This document shows positions 22,612 through 34,879 of a stretch of DNA of 64,000 nt, one piece after another (the first letter of the stretch is position 1; each line of letters starts with the position of its first letter). The stretch is from Megalonaias nervosa (lineage: Eukaryota > Mollusca > Bivalvia > Unionida > Unionidae), in NCBI GenBank assembly GCA_016617855.1, contig JAECUM010009754.1, forward strand, positions 1 to 64,000, read 5' to 3'. The notes under the pieces were generated by a model. The model was not told the origin of the DNA. It ran no database searches and was given only the letters and a program-made list of their open reading frames with translations. The translations under genes were made by a program, and so were the position numbers.

Positions 22612-23324
22612 AGGAGCAGATACATCTAAGGATGTTTTATTATAGCTTACTGGAGAATTGACAACGATCGGAAAATTCATGTACAATGACTTTCGTGTAT
22701 TTTGGATTGGTCGTGTACAAATTGTCAGCACGAGAAGAATATTTGCATCGTTTTATGATAAAAAAAAACAACTATGACGGATACATCCACTTCCGGGATT
22801 ACAGTGTCTCAATCGCATGCATTTCTATAATACAATGCTTTTACAACTTTAAATTGGATATAAAGTTCTTTCAATTAATGTGCATGAGCAATATATTAAT
22901 GGCAAAAATAACAAGTAAATGTAATATCTGTCACATTTTGTATGTAATAATGCTGTATGTAATAATGCTGCCTTTGTTATTATGCTGTATGTAATAATGC
23001 TGCCTTTGTTATTATGCTCACTACAAACTTTACATAACCATGGAAAAGTAGTAATTTTCATTCAGAAGTAGCTATCTACAATTTCGTGAAGCTTTATGAG
23101 ACTGTGTCTATAATATCAGTATCAAATGTTGTTTATAAGTTTAAAAACTATACATGTTCCAGTCACAACTATCAAGAGGGATACCAACAAGATCAAAGTT
23201 TTTTTTCTTTGACCGAATGGAACATATATTGCGGTGTGTCATTGCGATAGTTCTAGATTCTGCCAATGGAGTAAGAGTGTTAGGGTTAGGGTTAATTTCC
23301 TAATCAGATATGAACATTTTTATA
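22612..23324. other. Probable phosphatase 3' UTR and intergenic DNA
   Basis: No gene. A direct repeat of about 34 bp (TGTATGTAATAATGCTGCCT...) lies at about 22938-23020, and two TTAGGG units lie at about 23280-23294. Confidence 0.5.
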
Positions 23325-23332
23325 ATGGTCAC

Positions 23333-23510
23333 CAGGGCCGCAGAGAGCAATCACGGGCGCTGGGGTTAAAAAAAACAGGGCCTCTCCTAGTTTTTGTTAT
23401 AACAAAATTTTTCTTTTATAAAATTAAAACGTATTGTTCGGTCCTGGCCCCCTTACGGGCCCGGGCCCCGGGGATATATCCCCGGTTGCCTCCCCCCTTT
23501 GTCGGCCCTA
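23333..23510. mobile_element. hAT-type MITE with 8-bp target-site duplication
   Basis: A 178-bp element with imperfect terminal inverted repeats CAGGGCCG...CGGCCCTA, flanked on both sides by ATGGTCAC (23325-23332 and 23511-23518). CAGGG termini plus an 8-bp duplication are diagnostic of hAT transposition. It is GC-rich internally (CCCGGGCC-type runs) and has no coding capacity, so it was moved in trans. Confidence 0.85.
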
Positions 23511-24127
23511 ATGGTCACTTAGCTGAAAATTAAGCATCAAAATGTCATAATGTAGATAGTGAAAGTTCCCAAGAGAAAATATTTTTTCATTTTGTATTTC
23601 AAAAACAGTTGTTTCTAAGCATGTTGCGTTTTCTTTACAGTTAAATAGCCACTAGAAGCCCTTAAAATGCTGGAAGTTCCGGTATCTTCGCCCATTAAAA
23701 AAACCCTCACGGACTTGGTTACGCAACCCCTCCCCCCTCCCCCCGCGATACTGAAATTGCGCAGGAAATGAAAATAGATAACATTCAAAATGTGAACATG
23801 ATTTCAACTGCATCAAATAATGCTGGAATAATGAATGCATTGTTAAAGATCACGAGCTTGTTTATGAATTGTTTAACAAAATAAAATATAAGGAAAATGA
23901 CAGGAATGTGGATTCAGTAATTGGGATATTATATCTTTCGGGATATTAAATCTTTCAAATATCATTATAAACAAGAGTTACAATCGTGTAAACTACATCA
24001 TCAACTATTTTGTGACCAAATTATTTACCATGTGCAACTTCAATGCATCCATAAATCCATCAGATCCAACGCAGCTAATATCGTAAGTGGTTGTACATCA
24101 CACAGACAAATAACATCCAATACACAT

Positions 24128-24156
24128 TTGTTGTTGTTGTTGTTGTTGTTGTTGTT
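24128..24156. repeat. (TTG)n microsatellite
   Basis: About nine TTG units. Confidence 0.9.
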
Positions 24157-24447
24157 GACTAAGCATATCCAAGATAATAATTTGTCACCACATGTAAGAT
24201 TACATTTTTGTCTTCTCACCATTCTTAAATGCTTCAAAACCAACCCTCATTTACAGGATTATAACCAAATTCCTATAAGATCTAGGGATTCTAGTGGAGT
24301 GAATTAATATATAGAAGTAATATGCCACTTCAAATTAGTATGTGCCGATATGATGTTCGTTCACTGATTTTGTATATAAAGGCCGGGCGAGGGTGATGCT
24401 TTGTATTGATAGGGCACAGGGAGATAACGATGCGACAAGAGAGAATT

Positions 24448-25200
24448 TTATTCTAATTCCACGATAGTAACTTCTGAATCTAGATATTCTTTCCAGTTGA
24501 CTTTAACTTGCTGGATAAGACGTTTTACCACTTTACGTTTTCTTTCTTCGATAATACTTTTGATATTGTACACGTCGTCATACATCTTGTTCATTCGCTG
24601 TAACTCTGTCAAGTAAGAAGTTGATTGTGTTTAGACAGAGAGGCCATGTTCACGCACTTATCCGTTTTTCCAATACAAACCCAATCTCCGTATTTAACAC
24701 TTCTTTTTTTTTTTCTGGTCTCCGTTGTTTGAAACATTGGGTCAAACACAATGATATCGTTCCAAGGTGTCATTTCTTCTATAGCAAATCTGATGTGATG
24801 ATGGGACGATTGATTGTAAGATTTAGCTAGACACATGTATTTAAGAGTATCTTGAAATGTACAATATTTCCATATACGTTCTTTCAAAGTTCTTTAAAAA
24901 CGTTCCACGACTTGGGCTTTAGTGGCAATATCTTCAGTTGATAAATCAATGAATGCGTCGTTTTTTTCAATTCTTTTTGAAAACTTTGATTAAGGGATTC
25001 GGTGTTTTTGTCTGTTCGCGGTCGTAGAGGGTGTCGACCGCTTTGTTTGAAGGCAATAGTTGAAGTTCGCACTAGCTCTGATCTTTTTATTAAGTCAAAG
25101 AATCAGCCTAAGCCGATTTTGACAGCACATCAATGACACAAAGCAAATATTTGTAGCACTTGTTTGTTCGATGCTTTGAGTGACATCGGCTAAATCGGCA
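24448..25200 (-). pseudogene. Polinton/Maverick integrase remnant (rve core plus chromodomain-like tail)
   Basis: Frameshifted - strand coding sequence of a retroviral-type DDE integrase. Three catalytic contexts are visible in order: YKYLLCVIDVLSK (first Asp) near 25130-25165, RTDKNTESLNQSF (second Asp) near 25000, AQVVERF (Glu) near 24900. RTLKERIWKYCTF and YNQSSHHHIRFAIEEMTPWN follow. A chromodomain-like tail (YNIKSIIEERKRK and VKVNWKEYLDSE) ends at TAA 24448-24450. Integrase plus a chromodomain beside a packaging ATPase marks a Polinton rather than an LTR element. Several frameshifts and a deletion between the first and second Asp make it dead. Confidence 0.8.
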
Positions 25201-25650
25201 TCATGGAAAAGTTCGTCGAAATGGCTTTTGTAATGTGTAAATCGATGATGTTTTAACTATTGTTAAAATGGGAACAGACGGAGTTAGAAACACTTTTCTT
25301 GTTTCTTTCTCAACTTCCATCCCCGTGGCTGTGTCTGTCATCATCTTGGGAGTTGCTGCTGCTAAGTTTTTTACTCATGTATTCATGACATTCTTGAAAC
25401 CTCTCAGTAGGTTTAGCCGTCTCGTCTGAAGCTTTCTGATGAATCATAGAAGACGTTGCTATAATTGTCCCAAGCATTGCGATTTTTCCGTTTCAGACAA
25501 ACCTGTTCGATCCATCATCTGTTGTAACTCGTTCCGTAAGTGTATCATCTCGGTCAGATTAGGATTATGTAGTAAGTGTGGTATGCGTTGTTCGTTTTCG
25601 ACTTCACAAAGAACTCAGTTGTCCAAGCGTTGTGTCCTACTAGAAAGGCA
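25201..25650 (-). pseudogene. Decayed Polinton coding region, unassigned
   Basis: Between the integrase and the small capsid-type protein, the - strand shows broken coding with segments such as LTEMIHLRNELQQMMDRTG, then Lys/Glu-rich sequence. It belongs to the same element by position and strand. No function assigned. Confidence 0.4.
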
Positions 25651-25654
25651 TGTA

Positions 25655-26002
25655 ATTTTTATCTTGACCATAAAAGTCCTCCTAAAAGAGGCCCAACAAT
25701 CGATCCAAACAATGCAGCCGGGACTTTTAACAACGGTCTTATCAGCATGGAAAGCAATCCGTCTCGTTGGTCCAGCACATTTTTTCATTTAACTGGAAAA
25801 TTTTCTTTCACCATTTGGCGAAAAATTTGACGATGTCGTCCTTATTGCTAAATTTATGTATCCTGGTCAGAGGAACCGTTCCTTTCAAGATGTTTAAACG
25901 GCATTCGCGGACCGTATTGATAATGTCTTTAAGTGATGTTTGAATGATCGGTTTTAGCATCGGGCCTTTGAATATTCTATAAATACTGACAAGATAACCC
26001 AA
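25655..26002 (-). pseudogene. Polinton small basic/hydrophobic (adenovirus pX-like) protein remnant
   Basis: Contains VRECRLNILKGTVPLT, then, after a frame change near 25810, MLIRPLLKVPAALFGSIVG and a Gly/Leu-rich end. Basic helix followed by a hydrophobic Gly-rich tail is the pattern of the pX-like minor capsid proteins of Polintons. Frame broken. Confidence 0.65.
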
Positions 26003-26840
26003 TATTTAGCTAAACGAGAATGTATTCTTTGATTGCTTGGGGGTGGGGTGGCGTGTGGGGTGTTATTTTCGAAGATGGTGTGAATTTTGTTAGGAGAAAA
26101 ACTGATATTAATCATATATAACACATCTTCTTTTAAATTAGAAGTCGTTTCCATTAATAGTCGGGACCTGGTACCAACATGACTTTAGGCAGCACTGGAT
26201 AACAATGTATTTTCAGCGGACTAAATCGTACAAGTTCTTGTTGGGATAAAACCAATAAAATTATATGGGTGTCCTGTTTTGTACTTTTGACACCAGCAGC
26301 TGGACGTCGAAGGGGAAGAAGTAGAAGTCCCTTTAGAGATAAATTTTGAATGTTTGAATCAAATGAGGAAACACTTGTCTTATATCAGGTTTGACTGGCA
26401 TTAACCAAAACGGTAACGGATGAGTAGGAGAAGACGAAGGAGGAGAGACAGTTACAGATCGAGGTCTTCGTGATTACGTGCGCGGTCTAGCGGCAGAACC
26501 TGTCTTTCTTGAAGGGGTCGTATTGTTTTAGGTTTTATTTTTCCTGGGAGATGTAAAGTGTGAACTCACTGTCACTTTTTTTCCTTTTTGTCTCTCTTGT
26601 GTAGCTTCGGCATTACGATCCCATCGTAAAACTAAACAAATAATGACACCACCAAGAGATACATTTCCATCTGGTTTAATGATAGCTTTTTGGTTGAGTA
26701 TCGAGTCTTCGATCTGCTAGTTGTATCGAAACAACTTTTATCTTTGTCAACGGAATCTCAAATAATACGGAGTGCTAGGTTTAAAATCGATGAGTAAATC
26801 TGTATGTGACAGTAGAGTAGCATCGTCATAAACATAGTTC
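26003..26840. other. Unassigned part of the left Polinton remnant
   Basis: Lies between the pX-like and ATPase remnants. No convincing frame; a short GC-rich stretch at about 26400-26530 reads as Arg/Ser-rich on the - strand. Probably decayed element sequence. Confidence 0.35.
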
Positions 26841-26842
26841 AA

Positions 26843-27420
26843 TCAGGGTGTTTCCAATTGTTTTCCCAAGACTTGAACTTGAGATTTATCGTGTGGGGCT
26901 TTAAACAACACCATATAATGAACACTGAGATTCATAGTGTGCTTTACTTTGTTGGCATAAATTTTGAGTAATGGAAATAATACTGGCATTATCATGATGT
27001 CCTTTTCGTGTAAACCAAACTTCAATTCCTTCTTCGTTTTCTCCTAACATTTCATCGAAGATGAGATGTGTTTGGCTGGAGTCAGATACGATGCCATCGT
27101 CTTTACAAGGAATTCCATGCGCAAACAAAATGGATTCTCCTTGACTTTCTTTCAGTTTCTACTAAGCACGATAATTTGTGAAGGTTGATCGAACAAACAT
27201 GATTTTTTTCCGGTCAAATGTTTGACAAAGTCGGTATTTCCTGATCTACTGGGTCTAGCAATCAACCTGTTTAAGGGTAGGCTTAGATTAGTGCCTTCCA
27301 ACTTTGACGATCTGACATTTCGTCAATCACTTTGAGAACGGGGTATGCAGCCATAACTATCCAGTAGTTTGTAACATTCCGAAGCAAAATCACCCAGAAC
27401 ACGATACACGTTTAATATTT
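26843..27420 (-). pseudogene. Polinton packaging ATPase (FtsK/A32-like) remnant
   Basis: A degenerate Walker A (RPSRSGNTDFVKHLTGKK; G and K of GxxxxGKT lost) lies near 27200-27260. A Walker B-like stretch (HLIFDEML) lies near 27050. The family signature FTRKGHHDNASIISITQNL and the downstream KAPHDKSQVQVLGKQL follow, split over two frames. This matches the genome-packaging ATPase of Polintons. Frame breaks and the lost Walker Lys mean no activity. Confidence 0.8.
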
Positions 27421-27765
27421 TTCATGGTACATGTTCTTTGCATCTAGTGTTCATAACTTTGCCTTAAAGAGTCTATCCGAAAACGAAGTCCAAGAAAATG
27501 CAGCCACTAAGACACACATATCGTCCTAAATTTGAAAGAATTATATAGTCTTGTGAAATCAGTATTCTAAATGGATTTGGTAATCCACTAAGTTTTGAGT
27601 GGTGTCGCTGACTTCTTCTCACAGAATTGGGAGCAACGATGATGACATCAGTCGTGGAGTGGAAAATCGTACAACGCGTTCGCAGTTTATCAATGTCTAA
27701 TCACAAGAACATTTTCAGAGTAATCAGTCTTTTTATAGCATTCAGATATCAATGATTGAAAAGTC

Positions 27766-27771
<6 letters not shown>
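27421..27771. other. Sequence between the Polinton remnant and the (TA)n array
   Basis: No coding feature recognised; may be the outer part of the Polinton remnant. No terminal inverted repeat found. Confidence 0.4.

Positions 27772-27845
<74 letters not shown>
27772..27845. repeat. (TA)n array flanking the LTR retrotransposon
   Basis: Pure TA array directly adjoining the TGTTACG end of the retrotransposon. A second array, at 34382-34494, adjoins its other end, so the element inserted into one TA microsatellite. Confidence 0.95.
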
Positions 27846-27849
<4 letters not shown>

Positions 27850-28754
27850 ACGTGACAAGGGCTCGTACTCAGTAACAAACAAAAGAGTGAAAGCCAACAA
27901 GCTTTGTATATTTTAACAAAATAATTTATTTCCCTAGAAAACAATGTAAAAATTGGTAAATAGGACTTACGGTTTGTGAATATAATCCAAAATTTAATCC
28001 TAAGAATGAAAAATACAAGTCCTATCACTAAATAGTTTTATTAGAATCCAGGTTCGAATCTCGACGACATACAAATATGGAAGGCGATGACGTCAGATGT
28101 GGTCCATGTACGAATATCAACAATTCCTCAATTGAATCACAGTTTTTTGTTTCCGAATAATTCCAGAATAAATTTCCATGAATATCTTTCAGAATTTTTT
28201 ATAAGAAAGTCAACTTGTTGAGTTTCCAGGAGAATAAATTATTAAATCCAAAAATCAGATGAAAAACAAACAATCTGGCAGCAAATAAAAATAACACCTT
28301 GTTCCTTCAAGATGTTAAAACGACTCTGCCAGAAGAATATTAAGAATGCGTATTTAAACCCCAAAAACATCATTTCAAGTCTCGCGAGATGGGTCATGTG
28401 GTCTCTTACTACAAGAAATCCATCACGTACGCCAGTGTAACCCCACTTCAAACCCATTCACAAAAAAGCGTTGTTTACACATGGTGATCACGCAATCAAA
28501 GGATGGCCCTAATACTGACCAATCATTTTAACTGCCTGTTTACGAAGTTCCCAAACTAAGACGAATTAGGTTAATTAAAAATAATTCTCATGTAACACTT
28601 TTACGTCTTAAATAAACAACATTTGCTAAAAGAAAATATCGAAGAATTTTGAATCCCTTCAATAATCATTACAACAAAATGTAATGAAACAAAAATAAAA
28701 TAAAAATGAATTTTAAAACTAACACACAAGCAGTTTAATTACATACACGTAACA
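27846..28754 (-). repeat. 3' LTR of the Gmr1-like element
   Basis: 909 bp, from TGTTACGTGACAAGG to CACGTAACA. It differs from the 5' LTR by scattered substitutions and a few indels, clustered near the TGTTACGT end. Confidence 0.92.
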
Positions 28755-28762
28755 CTTCCCCC
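28755..28762 (-). other. Polypurine tract
   Basis: GGGGGAAG in element orientation directly adjoins the 3' LTR, as needed for plus-strand priming. Confidence 0.75.
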
Positions 28763-28888
28763 ATAAAGAAAAAAGAAAGATTTATAAAATAAAGCTTTCT
28801 TTTATACCATATGTAAATTATACATGAGGTAAACAAATTTACATGAAAATTCTTATGAATTATATAAAGTGTATATGAAATAATATTT

Positions 28889-30342
28889 CTATACACGGAA
28901 AAGTGCATCTGCAATCAAATTGTCTTTTCCTTTGATGTGCCTGATGTTTAGATTATACTCTTGCAGAAACAAACACCACCTTAATAATCTTTGATTTTTA
29001 TTTTTCATCTTGTCGATGAAAGTAAGGGGGTTGTGATCACTATACACAACAACCGGAGAAGGAGCCGAGCTAATGTAAACTTCAAAATGTTGTAATGCCA
29101 AAATTAAAGCTAAACATTCCTTCTCGATTGTTGAGTAATTTCTTTGGTGCTTATTTAATTTCTTAGAGAAATAACACACTGGGTGATCAATACCATTTCT
29201 GTCTTCTTGAATCAATACTGCTCCAACCCCAACATCACTTGCATCCACTGACACTTTAAAAGACTGATTGAAATTTGGAGCTGTTAGAACCGGCGCACTT
29301 TTGAGTATTGCTTTTAACCTATCGAAAGCCTCCTGACATTTTTCGGTCCAGAGAAACTTATTTCTCTTACTTAACAAATTTGTCAGAGGTTCAGCAATAT
29401 TAGAAAAATTGGAACAAAACTTTCGATAGTATCCGGCCACACCCAAAAATCGCATTAATTGCTTTTTACTGACAGGCACAGGAAAAATTAGATATAGCCT
29501 TCACCTTCGCATGAATAGGTTTGACTTGACCATGTCCCACAATATGTCCTGGGAAAGTTACACAAGCACGGCAGAACTCACTTTTAGATAAATTGATTGT
29601 CAAATTAGCATCAGTGAGTCTTTCAAAGAATTTCCGAATCGTGGCTAGATATCCTTTCCAGGTGTCGTTGTAGATGATGACATCATCAATATAAGCATCA
29701 CAATTATCTAGACCGGAAGTAATCATATTCATCAAGCGTTGAAACGTACTTGGAGAACCCATCATCACAAAAACGACATTACTTTATATTGATAGAGTCC
29801 ATCTGGAGTCACAAACGCCGAAATTTCTTTCGCTCTTTCCGTAAGTGGAATTTGCCAAAATCCTTTCAGAAGGTCAAATTTGGTGACGTACTTGGCATTT
29901 CCAATTTTATCAATACAATCATCGATCCTTGGTAATGGAAATGAATCTGTTTTAGTCACGCTGTTCACCTCCTATAATCAGTGCACATACGGAAAGTTTT
30001 ATGCGGTTTCGGAACAAGTACGCACGGTGAACTCCAATCACTTTTACTGGCCTCTATGAAATCGTTCTCCAGCAAATACTGAATTTCCTTTTTCAAGTAT
30101 TCCTGTTTGAGATAGTTCATCTTGTATGGGTGTTGTTTCACAGGTTTTGAATCTACAATTTCAACGTCATGAAAAATTTTGTTTGTCTTCGTAGGAATAT
30201 CTGGAAACAAGTGCTCATATTCGAATAATAACCGCTTAAGTTCATTTCTTTCTTGTTGTTGCAAATATAAAAGTTTCTGGTCTAGATCTTTCATAATTTC
30301 CGAATTCCGAAGATTTGTTTCTCCAAGATCAACGGTATCCAC
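28889..30342 (-). pseudogene. Reverse transcriptase and RNase H of the Gmr1-like element
   Basis: Ty3/gypsy-like RT in four overlapping frames: KSDWSSPCVLVPK (about 30040), VTKFDLLKGFWQIPL (about 29850), the active-site box YIDDVIIY (about 29690), FPGHIVGHG (about 29540). RNase H follows in an open 196-codon frame with VSVDASDVGVGAVL, STIEKECLAL, YSDHNPLTF and LIADALFRV, ending at 28889. Frame breaks near 29966, 29766 and 29470 show it is not expressed as one protein. Confidence 0.87.
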
Positions 30343-30448
30343 TTGAATTTCTTCACTTAAATCCTCAGTTGGTGGGACAGTTACAACTACATTAATTGTA
30401 TGATTTACTTGGCTATCTCTTACAATATACTAGTATTCATTAATTTAT

Positions 30449-31312
30449 TTAGACGTGAGTACTATTATTATAATATAACTCATTCATTTTCTTCTTTACT
30501 TTGTAAGGGCCGTAAAATCTAAATTGAAGAAAATTTTGAAGAATGAGCAAGAGAGAATGAACTCTATTACAAGACTCAAATATTCTCTCGAGTAAAGTTT
30601 TGTGAAACCATAGTTTCACTTTTGACTTGAATTGCGGAGTGTCAAATTCAAGCATAACATGCTGGAAAAGTCCAGACATGAAATTTGACCTTTGACCTGA
30701 TTGGACAGATTGGGGAAGGCCAAATTGAGTAAAAAGCTTTATTAAAGCTTTTACCATAATATTCCTCAAAGGAATTGCCTCTAGGAATTTTGTTGACGCA
30801 CACATAGTGGTCAACAAATATTGGTTGCCTGACTTGGTCTTAGGTAAGGGACCAACACAATCGGCCATAATTCTGCTAAATGGTTTGTCAAATGCAGGAA
30901 TTGGTTGCAGATGAACGTTAGGTATCTTCTGATTAGGTTTTCCTACCATTTGACAAATATGACAAGATCTACAAAATTTACAAACATCACTTTTGATTTT
31001 CGGCCAATAAAAGTGAGTCAAGATCGTGTTATAAGTCTTATTTATCCCTAGATGACCAGCCAGAGGAGTTTCATGGGCCAAACTAAGTATTTCCTGTCTG
31101 TAAGATTTTGGAACTACAATCTGATAGTTCACTGACCACTCGTCATTAGCAGGTACCTCAGGAGGTCTCCATTTTCTCATAAGAATTCCATTTTTAATGA
31201 AATAACAGACAGGTACTTCAGTGGCTTCAGTTTCACTAATGGCCCTCTGAAACAAACAAGAGATCTCAGGATCTTTTTCCCTGTTCGACGACAAGTGAGT
31301 GTCGTTTATCAC
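30449..31312 (-). pseudogene. Integrase of the Gmr1-like element, damaged
   Basis: The HHCC zinc domain is present (HETPLAGHLG...CRSCHICQ), followed by the core start (RIMADCVGPLPKTKSG; first catalytic Asp) and a TMCASTKFLEAIPL segment. The second catalytic Asp context reads SVQSGQRSNFMSG, with Gly where Asp is expected. The Glu region is not recognisable and the frame then jumps to a C-terminal FYGPYKVKKK (GPY/F module), so an internal stretch is deleted. It lies upstream of RT. Confidence 0.82.
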
Positions 31313-33314
31313 CCTGATTAGATAAAAGAGAATGAGTATTTAAAAGAGGATCACTGTGATCATTACCATCTGATTGATCCAAATTGGAAGTGAAAGTGAC
31401 CTCATCAAAAGCCTGACCAATACATGTGTCAGCTAAAGGAATGTCCTCCTTATCAAAATCATTCTCAAGAGCTTTCTTTGACATAGCTCTAGTAACTGCA
31501 CAAGCTGGGTATAGCTCAGGGTATTTTTTTTCAATTGGATCAAGTTTCTGATCCAAAGAAGGCTTGTCAGTTACAAGTGGATTAACCACAACCTTGTCTC
31601 TAGCTAGGTCGTTGCCTAGCAACAAATGAATGCCCTCAACGGGTAGGTTAGACACTATACCGACCGTCACAGGACCTGAAACTAAGTCTGGTGACAAATT
31701 TATAGAATGGAGAGGAACATTAACAAAGCCGCACTCTACTCCCTGAATGAGAACACTTTCATTAGAACAGGACTTCTCAGAAGAAGGCAAAATACCTGAC
31801 ACTAAAAGACTCTGAGAAGCTCCTGTATCCCTTAAAATTTTAATAGGAATAGGATTGGCCAAATCACCCAAGAGTGATATAGAACCCTTCGACACGAATG
31901 GTTCATAATTCTCCATAATAAAATCAGACTGGGGTTTTTGAGACCCAACAAATGTATTGCTTTCAATACATGACCGTGACCTTGACCTCTTAGAAATAAG
32001 AGCATTTGGGATAGGTCTATCTTGATTCTGATGCCTATATTTCAATTTAAAGCAATCAGAAACGACGTGTCCTTTTTTCTTGCAATAGGTACACGTAGGC
32101 AGAGACAAGGAGTTTGATTCAAGTTTATCAGAAACTTGATTTTTAGAAATTGTGTCAGATTGAATTTTAGGAGGAGTCGTATTAGGCTGAAATACCTTTC
32201 TACCAGTAGACTGCTGAGTGAGTGATTTGCCTACAACAGGAACTTTATGAGTTAAGGAATAGTTATCAGCAGCAAGAGCAGCATTTTCCAAGGTTTCAAT
32301 CTTATGCTCTTCAAGATGATTGTTAATATCATTAGGAACACAGTTTTTGAACTCTTCAAGTAACACAAGTTGTTCAAGACTTTCATAATCATGTTCAACT
32401 TTCTTGGCTAAGCACCATCTCTTAAATAACTGTTCTTTTTCTCTAGCAAATTCGACATAAGTCTGTCCAGCTTCCTTTTTATAGTTCCTGAATTTTTGCC
32501 GATAAGCCTCAGGGACTAACGCATAACCCCTTAAGATGCACTCCTTAACCAAATCATAATCCGAACTCTGTTATACTGACAGGGATGCATATATATTTCA
32601 GGCTTTGCCGAAAAGTACACATTGCAATAATTGAGTCCAATGCTCCCTTGGCCATTTCAAATTTTCAGCAACTTTTTCAAAATAGATAAAATATTTGTCT
32701 ACTTCCTTTTCACTAAAAGGGGGAACTAACCTGATATTTTTTGTAATGTCAAAACTTGAATCTGTATGTGAAGTGGAATCGTACTTGCCACTTGCCAGCT
32801 CAAATTCTTTCATTCTAAGTTGAAATTCCCTTTCATCCTTCTCTCTTTGTAATTGCATCTGTCTCTCTCTCTCCTTTTTTTCAAATTGTAATTGTCTCTC
32901 TTTCTCCCTCTCCTGTCTCTCTCTCTCTCTCCTCTTTCTCAAATTGTAATTGTCTCTCTTTCTCAAATTGCAACTGCAATTGCTTTTCTTCTAATTGCAC
33001 TTGCAATTGTTCTTTCTCTTTCTGAAGCTCGAGCTTCCTTAACTCTACTTCCATTTTGAATTTCATTTTTAATTCTATTACTTTAATGTCAGTGTCTATC
33101 ATAGACTTACTGACTGATGCCAAAACACTTTTATCAAAAATATTATTCCCAACCAAATATTGGATCAAAATATTTTTAATTTCTTGTTTCGTTAAGGAAG
33201 ATTTTGCTTCAGAAAGATCATACTTTCTGGCAAGTTCAAGCAACTCATCTTTTTCAGACTATCCAACTGCTCCTGAGTTGGATTAGAAAGAAAAGTTTCC
33301 ACTTTTGATGACAT
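31266..33314 (-). pseudogene. gag and protease of the Gmr1-like element
   Basis: Starts at ATG 33312-33314 (MSSKVETFLSNPTQEQ). A one-base frame break near 33243 follows, then a long Glu/Gln/Lys/Arg coiled coil (33100-32870). Then comes a capsid C-terminal region (about 32510-32230) with YRQKFRNYKKEAGQTYVEF and LVLLEEFKNCVPNDINNHLE, which resembles the vertebrate SCAN domain. A zinc knuckle CTYCKKKGHVVSDC (CX2CX4HX4C) lies near 32050-32100 and an aspartic protease motif DTGA near 31830. The 428-codon part from 32552 is open. Breaks near 33243 and 32560-32600 interrupt the polyprotein. Confidence 0.85.
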
Positions 33315-33451
33315 TGTGAATAAAAGCCTGTTGTTTTCACTTAAGATTTCAAATAAAAATGTAAAATAGTACTTGGGATTTAAAGACTAGGGGAATTTAA
33401 ATTTCAAAAAACAATTTTCTGAAATATTTAACCAAAATTCATATATCCTAA

Positions 33452-33465
33452 GGACGAGCAACCCA
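33452..33465 (-). other. Candidate tRNA primer-binding site
   Basis: In element orientation TGGGTTGCTCGTCC starts 9 nt after the 5' LTR, with the TGG that pairs to a tRNA CCA end. The primer tRNA was not identified. Confidence 0.5.
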
Positions 33466-33474
33466 ATTTTCTTC

Positions 33475-34870
<1,396 letters not shown>

Positions 34871-34879
34871 GTATGACAC

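Noticed and set aside
23279..23294. Telomere-like TTAGGG repeats
   Set aside because: Only two units; too few for an interstitial telomere array.
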